Shown: piece after piece, positions 23,818-32,863 of the stretch
Numbering within the stretch: position 1 is the stretch's first letter
How the letters are laid out: every line of letters starts with the position of its first letter
Assembly: GCA_003252075.1 (NCBI GenBank)
Contig: QKDO01000111.1
Coordinates: 1-35,837, forward strand
Direction of reading: 5' to 3'
Source of the DNA: Nitrospirota bacterium
GTDB taxonomy: Bacteria > Nitrospirota > Thermodesulfovibrionia > Thermodesulfovibrionales > UBA6898
DNA: 35,837 bases
Translations under genes and position numbers: made by a program
Notes under the pieces: generated by a model
Told to the model about the DNA's origin: nothing
The model's input: the letters and a program-made list of their open reading frames with translations, nothing else
Databases searched by the model: none

Positions 23818-25953
23818 ATGGCAGAAGAGCTGCGGGAAAAATTATCGCCTGATGCAAAGCTGCTCGCCGATGCGGTGATAGAGCTGAACTTATGGCGGAG
23901 AAGCCTTGGCATATATCCTCCGGAACACCCTGTTATCAAGAACGCGATCGAACGGGCAAGTCAGAATCTTGAGAAGCTCTTTGAGATCAGGGCAAGCATT
24001 ACCCTGGGTATTGCAAAGGATGCACTGATCGTCGACGAGATAACGCTCGACCGCGGGAATCTTGTCTTCAAGGAGTTCGCGAAGACCCTGCATGCAAAAG
24101 CCATTTCTGCCATAACATTCTCCGCCGGACTCAATGAGGCAGAGCTGCTAAGGTTCCTTGAGCTCATTACCGCAAAGGGTGGACCGACAGGCAATGAACT
24201 CGCAGAGCGTGCCCAAAAAGACATGGAGCATGTCGCGTTCATCCCTATTGACATGAATAACTTCTTTTTCATCGAGGGTACACAACGAGACGCGGCTGCA
24301 GGAGAAGGAATCTGGGAGAATTATGTTCAGGGCATCCTGGAAGGCAGACTATTCGGGGTTGATGGCCCCGGCATACTCTCGGTCCCGGTGGAAACCGTTG
24401 CCGACGCCGTGAACGCCTGTTTGTCAGAGAAATCCGGCGAGGAGTCCTATGACCGGGTGATCACCGCCTACCTGGGGAAAAAAGATGAAGCAAGGATGAG
24501 CAGGGAGGCTTTTGACAAGTTCTTTTCCTTCCTCGACCGGATCCGACCGGAGATCAAACGGCAGCTTCTGACGAGAACCGGCGCACGACTGTCTGCAGAT
24601 ATCGGGAAGGTCGAAAATATCTTCAGCGAAATGACCATCGAAAGTTTCCAGAAGGTCGCGGACCTCCTTACGAAACATGCCTCGTTCATTCCCTCAACCC
24701 TGAAAAACCTGATCGACAAGCTGGCCGCCATCAAGCAGATGAAGACATCCCATTTTGATTTTTTTTACCAGCAGTCAGCGGTCCTGGACGACATCGAGAT
24801 CAGCGATGATGTCATAACGCTTTTTGGCGAAGACCATTTTCACGCCTATGTGAACAAGCAATACCAGCAGGAACTGGAGCACATGCTCGCGGCAAAAACG
24901 AGCGACAGGAGTACGGTCAACCTCTTCAGCAAGGAGTGTGAAGAAGAAGTCATTGACAGTGTTGCCCTCGACATTATGCTGGAGCTTCTCTATGCAGACT
25001 TTATTACCTCAGCAGATTACCTGACGATTGTTACAAAACTGTCTGATTTTATGAACCTCTTTGTGGATACCGGCCGGTTCGAGGAGATCCTGCAGGCCTA
25101 CAACACCTTGAGTTCGCATGCGCTGAGCGGAAAGTTCACGCATGAGGCTTCCAGCACGGTAGAGTATTTTTTCCACTCTCCCGAATTCATCTCGCGGCTG
25201 GTCACGGCTTTCAACCTCTGGGGCAGGAGGGAACGGGAAGGGGCTGTCAGGCTGGCAAGGGCATTGCGCCGTTCTGTCACAGATCCCCTTCTGGATACGC
25301 TTACCGATGAACAGGACCCGAGCATGAGGAAATTTCTGCTCTCCCTGCTCGAGGGAATCGGCAGTGATGTCGTCCCCAGTGCCGTAAAAAGGCTGGATGA
25401 CGACCGCTGGTATGTTACGAGAAATATGATATCCCTTATCCGCAACTGTAATGGGAAAAAAGAGGTCGAGAAGATACGCAAATTCATAAAGCATCAGAAT
25501 ATTGAAGTACGCATCGAGACCCTGAGGACGCTCCTCTTCTTTGGGACGCCTGACGCGGTTCCCTATCTAAAAGCCTGCCTCCAGAGCGAAGAACCCGGCA
25601 TGCGGCAGGGCGCGATCAAGCTTGCCGGAAACTTCAGGGTCAGAGAGGCCGTACCGCATCTGATCACGCTTGTCTCGAAGCGCGACCTCTTCGGTGCCGG
25701 GGCGTCTTACAAAAGGGATATCGTGAGATCACTCGGCGAGATAGGAGACAGCCAGGCGATCGATGCGTTACTGAAGATCTACCGCACATGGTCCTTGTTC
25801 AATCGCAAGAACCTTGCGGAACTCAAGGTGGAGATATTCAGGAACCTTCAGAATTATTCTCCCGAGGCAGTACGAAAACTGATCGACGTGGGCCGAAACG
25901 CAAAGAACGATGAGATCAGGTCCCTGTGCGAGAAAGGTCTGAGACAAAGCTGA
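23818..25953 (+). CDS. HEAT-repeat protein with an N-terminal module shared with the next HD-GYP protein
   Basis: A 711-residue soluble, mostly helical protein without signal peptide. Residues about 16-123 (from LADAVIELNLWRR) resemble residues 8-108 of the product of the following gene: both have a Y-x-x-EHP motif, a segment of the form SI(T)L(G)-x-x-x-D-x-L-x-V, and an AEL-MEF/LRFLELI helix. Residues about 500-690 form at least four HEAT-like helical pairs (for example VPSAVKRLDDDRWYVTRNM and AVPYLKACLQSEEPGMRQGA). The middle part (150-490) has no recognisable domain. HEAT solenoids mediate protein contacts. The next gene starts 26 bases after the stop, so the two are likely cotranscribed and may form a signalling complex. 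Confidence 0.8.
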   Translation: MAEELREKLSPDAKLLADAVIELNLWRRSLGIYPPEHPVIKNAIERASQNLEKLFEIRASITLGIAKDALIVDEITLDRGNLVFKEFAKTLHAKAISAITFSAGLNEAELLRFLELITAKGGPTGNELAERAQKDMEHVAFIPIDMNNFFFIEGTQRDAAAGEGIWENYVQGILEGRLFGVDGPGILSVPVETVADAVNACLSEKSGEESYDRVITAYLGKKDEARMSREAFDKFFSFLDRIRPEIKRQLLTRTGARLSADIGKVENIFSEMTIESFQKVADLLTKHASFIPSTLKNLIDKLAAIKQMKTSHFDFFYQQSAVLDDIEISDDVITLFGEDHFHAYVNKQYQQELEHMLAAKTSDRSTVNLFSKECEEEVIDSVALDIMLELLYADFITSADYLTIVTKLSDFMNLFVDTGRFEEILQAYNTLSSHALSGKFTHEASSTVEYFFHSPEFISRLVTAFNLWGRREREGAVRLARALRRSVTDPLLDTLTDEQDPSMRKFLLSLLEGIGSDVVPSAVKRLDDDRWYVTRNMISLIRNCNGKKEVEKIRKFIKHQNIEVRIETLRTLLFFGTPDAVPYLKACLQSEEPGMRQGAIKLAGNFRVREAVPHLITLVSKRDLFGAGASYKRDIVRSLGEIGDSQAIDALLKIYRTWSLFNRKNLAELKVEIFRNLQNYSPEAVRKLIDVGRNAKNDEIRSLCEKGLRQS

Positions 25954-25979
25954 ATGCATAAAGGAAAGGAATATGACGG

Positions 25980-27077
25980 ATGTCCGAAACAGCTGATTTC
26001 ATAGCTGACATCATGATCGCCATCTCAAACTGCACCCTCTATCGCAAGGAGCACCCTGCTGTCCTGCTCCTCTGCCAGAGGGCCCATGGCCGCCTCGGCG
26101 CGCTCTATGCGGAAGATACCTTCAGCATAGCACTTCTGGAGGACAGCCTGCACGTAAACGGCCAGCCCTTTTCCGAAAAAAGCCTGCACCTCAAAAGTTT
26201 CTTGAAGCGCCTGAAAAGAAAGGAGATCGAAAAGATCATCATATCCCGCGGTGTTACCGCTGCCGAGCTGATGGAGTTCATCGCCGAAGTGGCGCTACCC
26301 GGCAGGATCAGCGGGACCTATCCTCACATTGTCTGGGGTATAATCGAGGTGAAACGGGGCAGCGGCGCCGGGGTCGACGTTGCCTCGGTAATGGAAGAGA
26401 ACATCGAGAAGCTGAAGGGGGTTTTTCATGGTGTCGCCCGGTACAAGCGGCTCGATATGGCGGGTCTTGAAGAGATCGTTGTCAGCTTTATCGATACCCT
26501 GAGCCAGGAGGTGAATATCCTGAAGGTCATAACCCCGGCAAAATCCTATAGCGATTATACCTATACGCATAATACCAATGTGTCGGTCTTGTCGATCTTC
26601 CAGGCGCAGTCACTGGGGTTCAGTGATGAGATCCTGCATGACATTGGGCTTGCAGGACTTCTTCACGATGTCGGTAAGATGTTCGTTTCCAAGGAAGTGC
26701 TGGGGAAGCAGGGGAAGCTGACCGACCGCGAATGGGAAGAGATGAAGAAACATCCGACCTACGGAGCCATGTACCTTGCGACGCTGCCGGATATCCCCAA
26801 ATATGCGCTTGTCGCGGCATATGAACATCATATGAAGTTCAGCGGCAGAGGATATCCCGCAACCAGGAGGAAGGGAGAAAGGCAGCATATCATCAGCCAG
26901 ATCATTGCCGTAGCCGATTTTTTCGATGCCCTCAGGACAGACCGTCCTTACCGGAAGTCCGTCGATCCTTTCTCTATCATCGGCCTGCTGACGGAAACAT
27001 CAGGAAAGGACTTTAACCCCTATCTTGTTGAGAACTTCGTGCGGTCGTACAAACAGGTTACGGCAGGATTATCCTGA
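25980..27077 (+). CDS. HD-GYP domain protein (probable cyclic di-GMP phosphodiesterase)
   Basis: A 365-residue protein. The N-terminal module (8-108) matches that of the preceding HEAT protein. The C-terminal HD-GYP domain has the metal ligands His197 (in THNTN), HD at 229-230 in GLLHDVGK, His258 (KKHPT), HH at 283-284 and Asp313 (VADFFDAL). The GYP triad is at 291-293 in SGRGYP. HD-GYP enzymes hydrolyse cyclic di-GMP, or in some groups cGAMP, and act in the cytoplasm. The stop overlaps a 16-base perfect palindrome at 27076-27091. No receiver domain is present, so input presumably comes through the N-terminal module or the HEAT partner. Confidence 0.9.
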   Translation: MSETADFIADIMIAISNCTLYRKEHPAVLLLCQRAHGRLGALYAEDTFSIALLEDSLHVNGQPFSEKSLHLKSFLKRLKRKEIEKIIISRGVTAAELMEFIAEVALPGRISGTYPHIVWGIIEVKRGSGAGVDVASVMEENIEKLKGVFHGVARYKRLDMAGLEEIVVSFIDTLSQEVNILKVITPAKSYSDYTYTHNTNVSVLSIFQAQSLGFSDEILHDIGLAGLLHDVGKMFVSKEVLGKQGKLTDREWEEMKKHPTYGAMYLATLPDIPKYALVAAYEHHMKFSGRGYPATRRKGERQHIISQIIAVADFFDALRTDRPYRKSVDPFSIIGLLTETSGKDFNPYLVENFVRSYKQVTAGLS

Positions 27078-27091
27078 ACTGCCGGCAGTTC
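27076..27091. repeat. 16-base perfect palindrome at the end of the HD-GYP gene
   Basis: GAACTGCCGGCAGTTC overlaps the last two bases of the TGA stop. As RNA it can form a 6-bp stem with a CCGG loop. There is no T-tract, so it may be a weak terminator, an mRNA end-stabilising hairpin or a protein site. Confidence 0.7.
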
Positions 27092-27109
27092 CCGGGATCC
27101 GGCCTTCCC

Positions 27110-27139
27110 TTGAAAAGCAAACGGAAAATAGTGTATATT
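27110..27139 (+). promoter_or_regulatory. Promoter of tRNA-Leu
   Basis: TTGAAA (27110-27115) and TATATT (27134-27139) are separated by 18 bases, with the -10 ending 11 bases before the tRNA 5' end. This is a normal short-leader tRNA promoter. Confidence 0.6.
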
Positions 27140-27150
27140 CCTCTTTACCT

Positions 27151-27235
27151 GCCGAAGTGGTGGAACTGGTAGACACGCACGTTTGAGGGGCGTGTGGAGA
27201 AATCCATGCGGGTTCGAGTCCCGCCTTCGGCACCA
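27151..27235 (+). tRNA. tRNA-Leu (anticodon GAG)
   Basis: An 85-base tRNA with encoded CCA. The acceptor stem GCCGAAG pairs with CTTCGGC before ACCA. The D arm contains TGGTAGA, the anticodon stem CACGT/GCGTG holds the loop TTGAGGG with anticodon GAG at 27185-27187, a long variable arm follows as in class II tRNAs, and the T arm is GCGGGTTCGAGTCCCGC. GAG reads CUC and CUU leucine codons. Confidence 0.97.
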
Positions 27236-27270
27236 TCCTTCTTTCAGCAGGAAGACGCTACTGTTTATTC

Positions 27271-27615
27271 TTAGCCCGGAGGCCAGTGCATGGCCCTGCC
27301 ACCGAGCAGATGCAGATGGATATGGAACACGGTCTGGCCTGCATCAGCATTCGTGTTCATGACCAGCCGAAAACCTCTTTCCGCGATACCCTTGTCCCGG
27401 GCGATCTTCGCACCGATCCGAAAAAGATGGCCGATAAGCGCCTGGTCAGGGCGCTCAATGTCCAGCGCCGTCGGGATATGCTTGCGCGGAACGATCAGGG
27501 TATGGGCCGGCGCCTGGGGATTGATGTCCTCAAAGGCGATGGCAAGATCATCTTCATGAATGATCTTTGCCGGTATCTTCTTTTCCGCGATCTTACAGAA
27601 GATGCATTCAGTCAT
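27271..27615 (-). CDS. HIT-family nucleotide hydrolase
   Basis: A 114-residue histidine-triad protein from the ATG at 27615. It has N-terminal [33 protein letters not shown] and the catalytic triad [10 protein letters not shown] near the C terminus. HIT (Hint-type) proteins hydrolyse adenosine phosphoramidates. The frame is open further upstream to 27669, but that part overlaps hisE and lacks homology-like features; AGGGG lies eight bases upstream of ATG 27615. It overlaps the hisE stop by eight bases, so it is the last gene of a hisI-hisE-hit set. Confidence 0.94.
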   Translation of the reverse strand: MTECIFCKIAEKKIPAKIIHEDDLAIAFEDINPQAPAHTLIVPRKHIPTALDIERPDQALIGHLFRIGAKIARDKGIAERGFRLVMNTNADAGQTVFHIHLHLLGGRAMHWPPG

Positions 27616-27904
27616 CGTGTTTCCCCTGTTTCCCGACTCGCTTTTCCAATTCTCTGAATATATCTTCATGGCTCAGCCCGTGCTCAGGCATGAGTATCAT
27701 GCAGTGGAACCAGAGGTCTGCAAGCTCCCGCACGACCTGTTCCCTGTCCTCGTCTTTTGATGCAACGATAACCTCAATCGCTTCTTCGCCGATCTTCTTC
27801 AGTATCTCGTCCCTGCCCTTTGCAAGGAGCGACACGACATAGGAACCTTCCCGGGGATTGAGCTTCCTGTCACGTATGACAGAACAGAGGTCGTCGAGGA
27901 TCAT
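27608..27904 (-). CDS. hisE: Phosphoribosyl-ATP pyrophosphatase
   Basis: A 98-residue MazG-like enzyme from the ATG at 27904 (the frame runs on to 28000 inside hisI). It hydrolyses phosphoribosyl-ATP to phosphoribosyl-AMP, the second step of histidine synthesis. Signatures are [19 protein letters not shown], the EEAIEV metal site and [13 protein letters not shown]. The start overlaps the hisI stop by four bases (ATGA). In many bacteria HisI and HisE are fused; here they are separate but coupled, in the order cyclohydrolase then pyrophosphatase. Confidence 0.95.
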   Translation of the reverse strand: MILDDLCSVIRDRKLNPREGSYVVSLLAKGRDEILKKIGEEAIEVIVASKDEDREQVVRELADLWFHCMILMPEHGLSHEDIFRELEKRVGKQGKHDD

Positions 27905-28275
27905 TGCCTGCCGTAAACGTTTTCTTCCGAGAAGACCTTTTGCGCAATCTCGCTGCCGCTGATATCCGTATAGAAACATGAACGGTGGCCGGTATGACAC
28001 GCTCCGGGGCCTTGCTGGATAACTTTGATCAGGACCGTGTCCTTGTCGCAGTCATACAGGATCTGCCTGACTTCCTGAACGTGGCCTGAGGACTCCCCTT
28101 TCTTCCACAGGGTGTTGCGGGAGCGGGACCAAAAGTGGGTATACCCGGTTTCAACCGTTCTGGCGAAGGCCTCGGCGTTCATGTACGCCATCATCAGGAC
28201 TTCCCGGTTTTCCGCGTCCTGAATGATCGCCGGGACCAGGCCGTGTCTGTCGTATTTCAGTTCTGGAATGTTCAT
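27901..28275 (-). CDS. hisI: Phosphoribosyl-AMP cyclohydrolase
   Basis: A 124-residue zinc enzyme opening the adenine ring of phosphoribosyl-AMP in histidine synthesis. Motifs are [15 protein letters not shown], the [20 protein letters not shown] segment, [11 protein letters not shown], and the zinc-site [14 protein letters not shown] with Cys and His residues in the usual spacing. It overlaps hisE by four bases. The remaining his genes are not in the window. Confidence 0.96.
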   Translation of the reverse strand: MNIPELKYDRHGLVPAIIQDAENREVLMMAYMNAEAFARTVETGYTHFWSRSRNTLWKKGESSGHVQEVRQILYDCDKDTVLIKVIQQGPGACHTGHRSCFYTDISGSEIAQKVFSEENVYGRQ

Positions 28276-28289
28276 GCCCTCTTCAACTC

Positions 28290-28772
28290 CTATAATTTAT
28301 AGCCGATTTTCCTTAGCAATTCTTTTCTGTGCGTTTTATCCTCCGCTGCTTCAACGCCATGGGGGGCAAATCCGTCGATCACGCCCATGACACCCCTTCC
28401 CTGGGAGGACTCTGCAACGACAACTTCAAGAGGGTTGGCAGTCGCGCAGAATATCCTGCAAACCTCGGGGCAGTTCTTTATCTGGTTCAGGACGTTGATG
28501 GGGAAGGCGTTTCTCAGGAGGATGCAGAATACATGGCCTGCCCCCAGTGCCTGCAGGCATGCTGAACAGGCTTCGACCAACTGGCTATCATTTCCTTCGG
28601 TCCTGATAAGGCAGGGACCGGATGCCTCGCTGAAGGCGATGCCGAACTGCGCCTGCGGGACCGTTGTTGCGACGATCTCATAGAGGTCCTCTATGGTCTT
28701 GATGAAATGCGCCTGTCCCAGGATCAGATTGCAGCCGTCCGGTATCGTTATTTTTACCACCTGTAGTTCCAT
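28290..28772 (-). CDS. Adenosine-specific-kinase-like protein (DUF355 / PF04008 type)
   Basis: A 160-residue protein from the ATG at 28772, where AGGGGG lies about seven bases upstream; a longer frame to 28856 has no homology-like content and no ribosome site. It resembles the small family annotated as adenosine-specific kinase: it starts [25 protein letters not shown], has [20 protein letters not shown], an [23 protein letters not shown] core and [16 protein letters not shown]. Biochemical assignment in the family rests on few studies, so substrate is tentative. It is divergent from the DUF4390 gene, and its stop lies 14 bases upstream of the hisI start, so cotranscription with hisI-hisE-hit is likely. 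Confidence 0.88.
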   Translation of the reverse strand: MELQVVKITIPDGCNLILGQAHFIKTIEDLYEIVATTVPQAQFGIAFSEASGPCLIRTEGNDSQLVEACSACLQALGAGHVFCILLRNAFPINVLNQIKNCPEVCRIFCATANPLEVVVAESSQGRGVMGVIDGFAPHGVEAAEDKTHRKELLRKIGYKL

Positions 28773-28822
28773 GGAAGCCCCCTTGTGTACGTGCGGGAAA
28801 CCCTTTCCCCGTTGAACCGTTA

Positions 28823-28831
28823 TGCTATAAT
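28823..28831 (+). promoter_or_regulatory. Extended -10 promoter of the DUF4390-ntrYX operon
   Basis: TGC-TATAAT (28823-28831) is a consensus extended -10. No good -35 is seen. A leader of about 24 bases with AGGAGA leads to the ATG at 28862. It lies in the divergent region with the adenosine-kinase-like gene. Confidence 0.5.
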
Positions 28832-28861
28832 GAAAATATTTTTCAGGAGAAGTCAAGCCAA

Positions 28862-29419
28862 ATGTCTCGTTGTTACAGCATATTTTTATTCATTGTCGTT
28901 CTGCTCATGCCGCTTGTATCGGAAAGCCAAACCCTCTTGGGGCCGGAGTTGAAACTCTCCAATAACGACCTTTTTGTGACTTTCAGTTTGGGATTGGAGG
29001 ACAAAGGTATAGAGGCAATAAAAAACGGCATTGATAAGGAGTTCAAATTCTATATTGATCTTTTCAGAATTTGGAAGGTCTGGCCTGACGAGTTTGTGCT
29101 CGGCAAGTCCTATATTCGGACGATCAAGGCGGACGCCATCAAGAAGGAGTTCACAGCCACCTCAAGTGACGGCAATGTCCTTGTCGAAAAACGCTTCAAG
29201 TCCTTTGAGTCGATGCTGGCATGGACCATTTCATTCAAGGACCTGAAGTTGACCAATGTGCGCGAGCTTGAGCCGGGGCAGTACTTTGTGAGGATCACCG
29301 TGGAATCGAAGATCCGCAAGCTTCCCCCGGTCATCGGATACCTTTTCATCTTCGTCTCCGAGAATGAGTTCAAGATCGTGCGGGACTCGGCTTCGTTCCC
29401 GATTGCCGGTGAGCAATGA
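28862..29419 (+). CDS. DUF4390 exported protein
   Basis: A 185-residue protein with an N-terminal signal peptide (hydrophobic 5-20) and a beta-rich mature domain. It matches the DUF4390 family by its position directly before an NtrY-type kinase, its length and its pattern (LKLSNNDLFVTFSLG at the N terminus, LEPGQYFVRITVESK and LPPVIGYLFIF in the second half). Function unknown; it may be the periplasmic accessory of the sensor kinase. The stop overlaps the kinase start by four bases. Confidence 0.82.
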   Translation: MSRCYSIFLFIVVLLMPLVSESQTLLGPELKLSNNDLFVTFSLGLEDKGIEAIKNGIDKEFKFYIDLFRIWKVWPDEFVLGKSYIRTIKADAIKKEFTATSSDGNVLVEKRFKSFESMLAWTISFKDLKLTNVRELEPGQYFVRITVESKIRKLPPVIGYLFIFVSENEFKIVRDSASFPIAGEQ

Positions 29420-31452
29420 AGAACATCAGATTTACCCTGTTCATCATGTCCATTGTCCTGCTGATCATCATTGTGTTCGGCATAGAGTTCCATTTTCTGG
29501 GGATGGAGAATGTCCCGTTCCTCATAAAAGTGCTGCTCTTTGTCCTGGTAAACCTGAATGTTGTCGCTCTCCTCACGCTCATGTTCTTCGTAGGCAAAAG
29601 CCTCACGCGGCTTTATCTGGAGCGCAAGTACCGGGTGCTGGGGTACAAGTTCAAGACAAAGTTCGTGGTGGTCCTGGTGGTTATGACCCTCATCCCGTCG
29701 GCATTCCTGTTTATCGTATCGAGCGGCATTATAACGAACTATCTTGACCGGTGGTTCGACCCTCAGGTACGTCAGCCCCTGGACCAGTCCATGGAGATAG
29801 CGAAGGCTGCCTATGAGATGCAGAGACAGCAGACACTTGCCTATGCCCGGGCGGCTGCAACCGGCAGAAGGCACCCCGAAGGGTTCAACGTCTATTCCCT
29901 TGTTTCCGTGCCGGAGAATGCCACAGAGACCGTGAAGGCGGGCTTTGAGGGGAAGGCTGACGTTGAAGTCATAACATCTGATAGCGGCGACATTGTTCGT
30001 GCCGTGGTTCCGAAGGATGCTCAGCGGCCGCAGGACGGCGTCGTTGTCGTTGAGTCGACCGTGGACAAGATCATCAGCAGGAATGCAGGGACCATACAGG
30101 ATGCATACAAGAACTATCTTGCACTTGAATCATGGAAGCTGCCGATCAAGACAAACTATCTGCTTATCCTCGGCTTTTCGACGCTGCTCATGGTCTTTAT
30201 GGCCCTCTGGATTGCGCTCAGAATATCCCGGGGCATCCTTGACCCGATCCAGGCACTGGCGCAGGCTACCGGGGAGGTTGCACGGGGAAACCTCGAGATG
30301 TCGGTTGAAATCTCCAGAGATGATGAGATTGGGATCCTGGTGAGTTCGTTCAACGCCATGGTCCGTGAACTGAAGGAGAACAAGGAATCTCTTCAGCATG
30401 CCTATTCAGAGGCAGACCGCCGGAGGCTGATCATCGAGAAGATCCTCGAGAATGTGAACTCGGGCGTTATTTCCCTTGATGCAGAGGGCAACATCCTGAC
30501 TGTCAACAATGCCGCCTGCAGGATCCTGAACATCACGCCGGAGGATGTAACCAACAAAAAATATTCCAATCTCCTCACGATCCTGAACTCTGATGAGCTG
30601 AAGGAAACGGTGAGAGGCATCGTAATCAAAGACTTCAAGGCTGTCGAGAAGGAGGTCAGGATTCAGGTGGGAGAACGGCGAATCCTTCTCCGTATATTCA
30701 TAACCAGCCTTCAGTACGCTGAAGATTTCATGGGAACGCTTGTCGTGTTCGATGACCTTACCGAGATAGCCCGTGCGCAGAAAACCCTTGCCTGGCAGGA
30801 GGTCGCCAGAAGGATAGCCCATGAGATCAAGAATCCGCTGACCCCCATAAAGCTCTCTACCGAGCATATGATAAAAAAATGGCTTAACAGGGACGAAGAC
30901 TTCGGGAAAGTTTTTGATCGCTCAACCCGGACGATCATCAAGGAGGTGGAGAGCCTGAAAAGGCTGGTTGACGAGTTCTCACGTTTCGGAAAGATGCCGG
31001 AGATCAGGAAAGCACCCGTGCTCCTTTTCCCGATCATCGAGTCAGCAATGAATCTCTACAAGGACTATAAGGGGCTGAAGATACGCGTCTCAATAAGAGG
31101 CGATGAAGTGCCCGTGGAGCTTGACGAAGAGCAGTTCAAAAGAGTGCTCATCAATATTGTGGACAACGCGATACAGGCAATGCAGAATCAGGGAAGGATT
31201 GATATAATGGTACAGTATGATGTCCTCTCGAACAGGGTCTATGTTGATATAGCGGACAATGGCCCCGGCATACGGGAGGAAGACAGGGAAAAGCTCTTCC
31301 TGCCTTACTTTTCGACCAGGAGGGATGGCACCGGTCTCGGCCTTGCTATTGCGAGCAGGGTGGTCACAGAGCACAGAGGGTACATTAGGGTCATGGACAA
31401 CAGACCGAGCGGTACGATTTTCCGTATTGAACTGCCGATAAAGGAAGGGTAG
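29416..31452 (+). CDS. ntrY: NtrY-type sensor histidine kinase
   Basis: A 678-residue membrane kinase. Three N-terminal helices (about 6-25, 35-60 and 75-105), a periplasmic sensor segment (about 110-245) and a further helix (about 250-272) precede a HAMP domain (about 273-325), a PAS domain (about 345-450), a dimerisation domain with phosphoacceptor His469 in RRIAHEIKNPLTPIKLS, and an HATPase with NIVDNAIQAMQ, DNGPGI and GTGLGLAI. The topology is that of NtrY, which senses cell-envelope or nitrogen/redox status. The gene is coupled upstream to DUF4390, and ntrX begins immediately after its stop. Confidence 0.93.
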   Translation: MKNIRFTLFIMSIVLLIIIVFGIEFHFLGMENVPFLIKVLLFVLVNLNVVALLTLMFFVGKSLTRLYLERKYRVLGYKFKTKFVVVLVVMTLIPSAFLFIVSSGIITNYLDRWFDPQVRQPLDQSMEIAKAAYEMQRQQTLAYARAAATGRRHPEGFNVYSLVSVPENATETVKAGFEGKADVEVITSDSGDIVRAVVPKDAQRPQDGVVVVESTVDKIISRNAGTIQDAYKNYLALESWKLPIKTNYLLILGFSTLLMVFMALWIALRISRGILDPIQALAQATGEVARGNLEMSVEISRDDEIGILVSSFNAMVRELKENKESLQHAYSEADRRRLIIEKILENVNSGVISLDAEGNILTVNNAACRILNITPEDVTNKKYSNLLTILNSDELKETVRGIVIKDFKAVEKEVRIQVGERRILLRIFITSLQYAEDFMGTLVVFDDLTEIARAQKTLAWQEVARRIAHEIKNPLTPIKLSTEHMIKKWLNRDEDFGKVFDRSTRTIIKEVESLKRLVDEFSRFGKMPEIRKAPVLLFPIIESAMNLYKDYKGLKIRVSIRGDEVPVELDEEQFKRVLINIVDNAIQAMQNQGRIDIMVQYDVLSNRVYVDIADNGPGIREEDREKLFLPYFSTRRDGTGLGLAIASRVVTEHRGYIRVMDNRPSGTIFRIELPIKEG

Positions 31453-32796
31453 ATGGCAAAGGCGCAGGTGCTGATCGTTGACGATGAAGAGGGAATTCGG
31501 GAAAGCCTGTCCCAGATTATAGAGGATGAAGGTTATGAGACCGCAACTGCGTCATCGGGGGAGGAGGCAGTGAAGGCAGTTCAGGAGACATTGCCGGATC
31601 TGGTCCTGCTCGACATCTGGATGTCGGGGATGGACGGGATCCAGACACTGCAGGAGATCAAGGCATTATATCCTGACCTCCCGATCATCATGATCTCGGG
31701 ACATGCGAATATCGAAAGCGCGATCAAGGCAACGAAGATGGGTGCCTATGATCTCCTGGAAAAGCCCCTTTCCCTGGACAAGGTGCTTCTGTCCGTCCAG
31801 CGCGCCCTGGAAAAGAAGAACCTTGAAATGGAGAACCGAGAACTTCGCGAGAACCTTTTTCGCAGATGGAAACTGGTCGGTGAATCGCCGAAGATGAAAC
31901 AACTCGGGGAGCAGATAGGACTTGCAGCTTCCAGCAACAGCAGGGTCCTGATCCTCGGTGAGAGCGGTTCCGGCAAGGAGCTTGTTGCCCATCTTCTGCA
32001 TGAGCACAGCTCCCGGGTCAGCGGTCTTTTTGTCGAGGTGAATTGTGCTGCTATCCCCCAGGAGCTGATCGAAAGTGAGCTGTTCGGGCACGAAAAAGGT
32101 TCGTTTACCGGTGCGTTTGAGCGGAAAAAGGGCAAGTTTGAGCTTGCAGACAAGGGAACGCTTTTCCTTGACGAGATCGGCGACATGTCCCTTCAGACCC
32201 AGGCGAAGGTCCTCAGGGTAATTGAGACGCAGGAGTTCCAGCGTGTCGGCGGCAGCAAGAACATCAAGGTCGACGTCAGGATCATATCAGCGACAAACAA
32301 GGACCTGGCAGAAGAGGTAAAGAAGGGGAACTTCCGGGAAGATCTCTTTTTCCGGCTCAATGTGATACCCATTAAGGTCCCGGCCCTGCGGGAGCGTCAA
32401 GAGGATATTCCGCTTCTGGTTGACCATTTTCTTGATATCCTCGCTGCCGAGTATGGTCAGCAGAAAAAGTCTGTTTCTGCTGAAGCGCTCAGCGCCCTGC
32501 AAAGGCATGATTGGCCCGGCAATATCAGGGAATTGCGAAACGTGCTCGAGCGGCTGGTTATCATGACTCAGTCCAAGGTCATTTCACAGGTGGACATCCT
32601 TGCAACAGAGGCGCCGCGGTCAGATTATTTCGGTTTTGCAACGCTCAAGGATGCGCGGGATGCCTTTGAAAAGGAATTCATCGCGAGAAAACTTGAGGAG
32701 AACAGCTGGAACGTATCAAAGACGGCGGAGAACCTCGGCGTTGAACGGAGCAACCTGCACCGGAAGATCAAGGCATATGAGATAAAAGTGCCCTGA
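31453..32796 (+). CDS. ntrX: NtrX-type sigma-54-dependent response regulator
   Basis: A 447-residue protein. The receiver domain (1-120) has Asp10, Asp11 and phosphoacceptor Asp54. The AAA+ domain has the Walker A GESGSGKE (169-176), the sigma-54 contact loop as GSFTGA (216-221) in place of GAFTGA, a GTLFLDEIGD Walker B, and the LRERQEDIPLL arginine-finger region. The C-terminal Fis-type helix-turn-helix (about 417-444) has VSKTAENLGVERSNLHRKIKAY. It activates sigma-54 promoters. It starts directly after the ntrY stop. The Ser in place of Ala in the GAFTGA loop is a tolerated family variant. Confidence 0.95.
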   Translation: MAKAQVLIVDDEEGIRESLSQIIEDEGYETATASSGEEAVKAVQETLPDLVLLDIWMSGMDGIQTLQEIKALYPDLPIIMISGHANIESAIKATKMGAYDLLEKPLSLDKVLLSVQRALEKKNLEMENRELRENLFRRWKLVGESPKMKQLGEQIGLAASSNSRVLILGESGSGKELVAHLLHEHSSRVSGLFVEVNCAAIPQELIESELFGHEKGSFTGAFERKKGKFELADKGTLFLDEIGDMSLQTQAKVLRVIETQEFQRVGGSKNIKVDVRIISATNKDLAEEVKKGNFREDLFFRLNVIPIKVPALRERQEDIPLLVDHFLDILAAEYGQQKKSVSAEALSALQRHDWPGNIRELRNVLERLVIMTQSKVISQVDILATEAPRSDYFGFATLKDARDAFEKEFIARKLEENSWNVSKTAENLGVERSNLHRKIKAYEIKVP

Positions 32797-32863
32797 CTGG
32801 TCCGAAGGGTGTGCTACTTCAGTCCGGGGTTATTTCACAACGCTTGTTTTGCCCTCAGTTCTT

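Noticed and set aside
29110-29874. A 254-codon frame antisense to DUF4390 and ntrY
   Set aside because: It crosses the overlap of two coupled, recognised genes and shows no domain.
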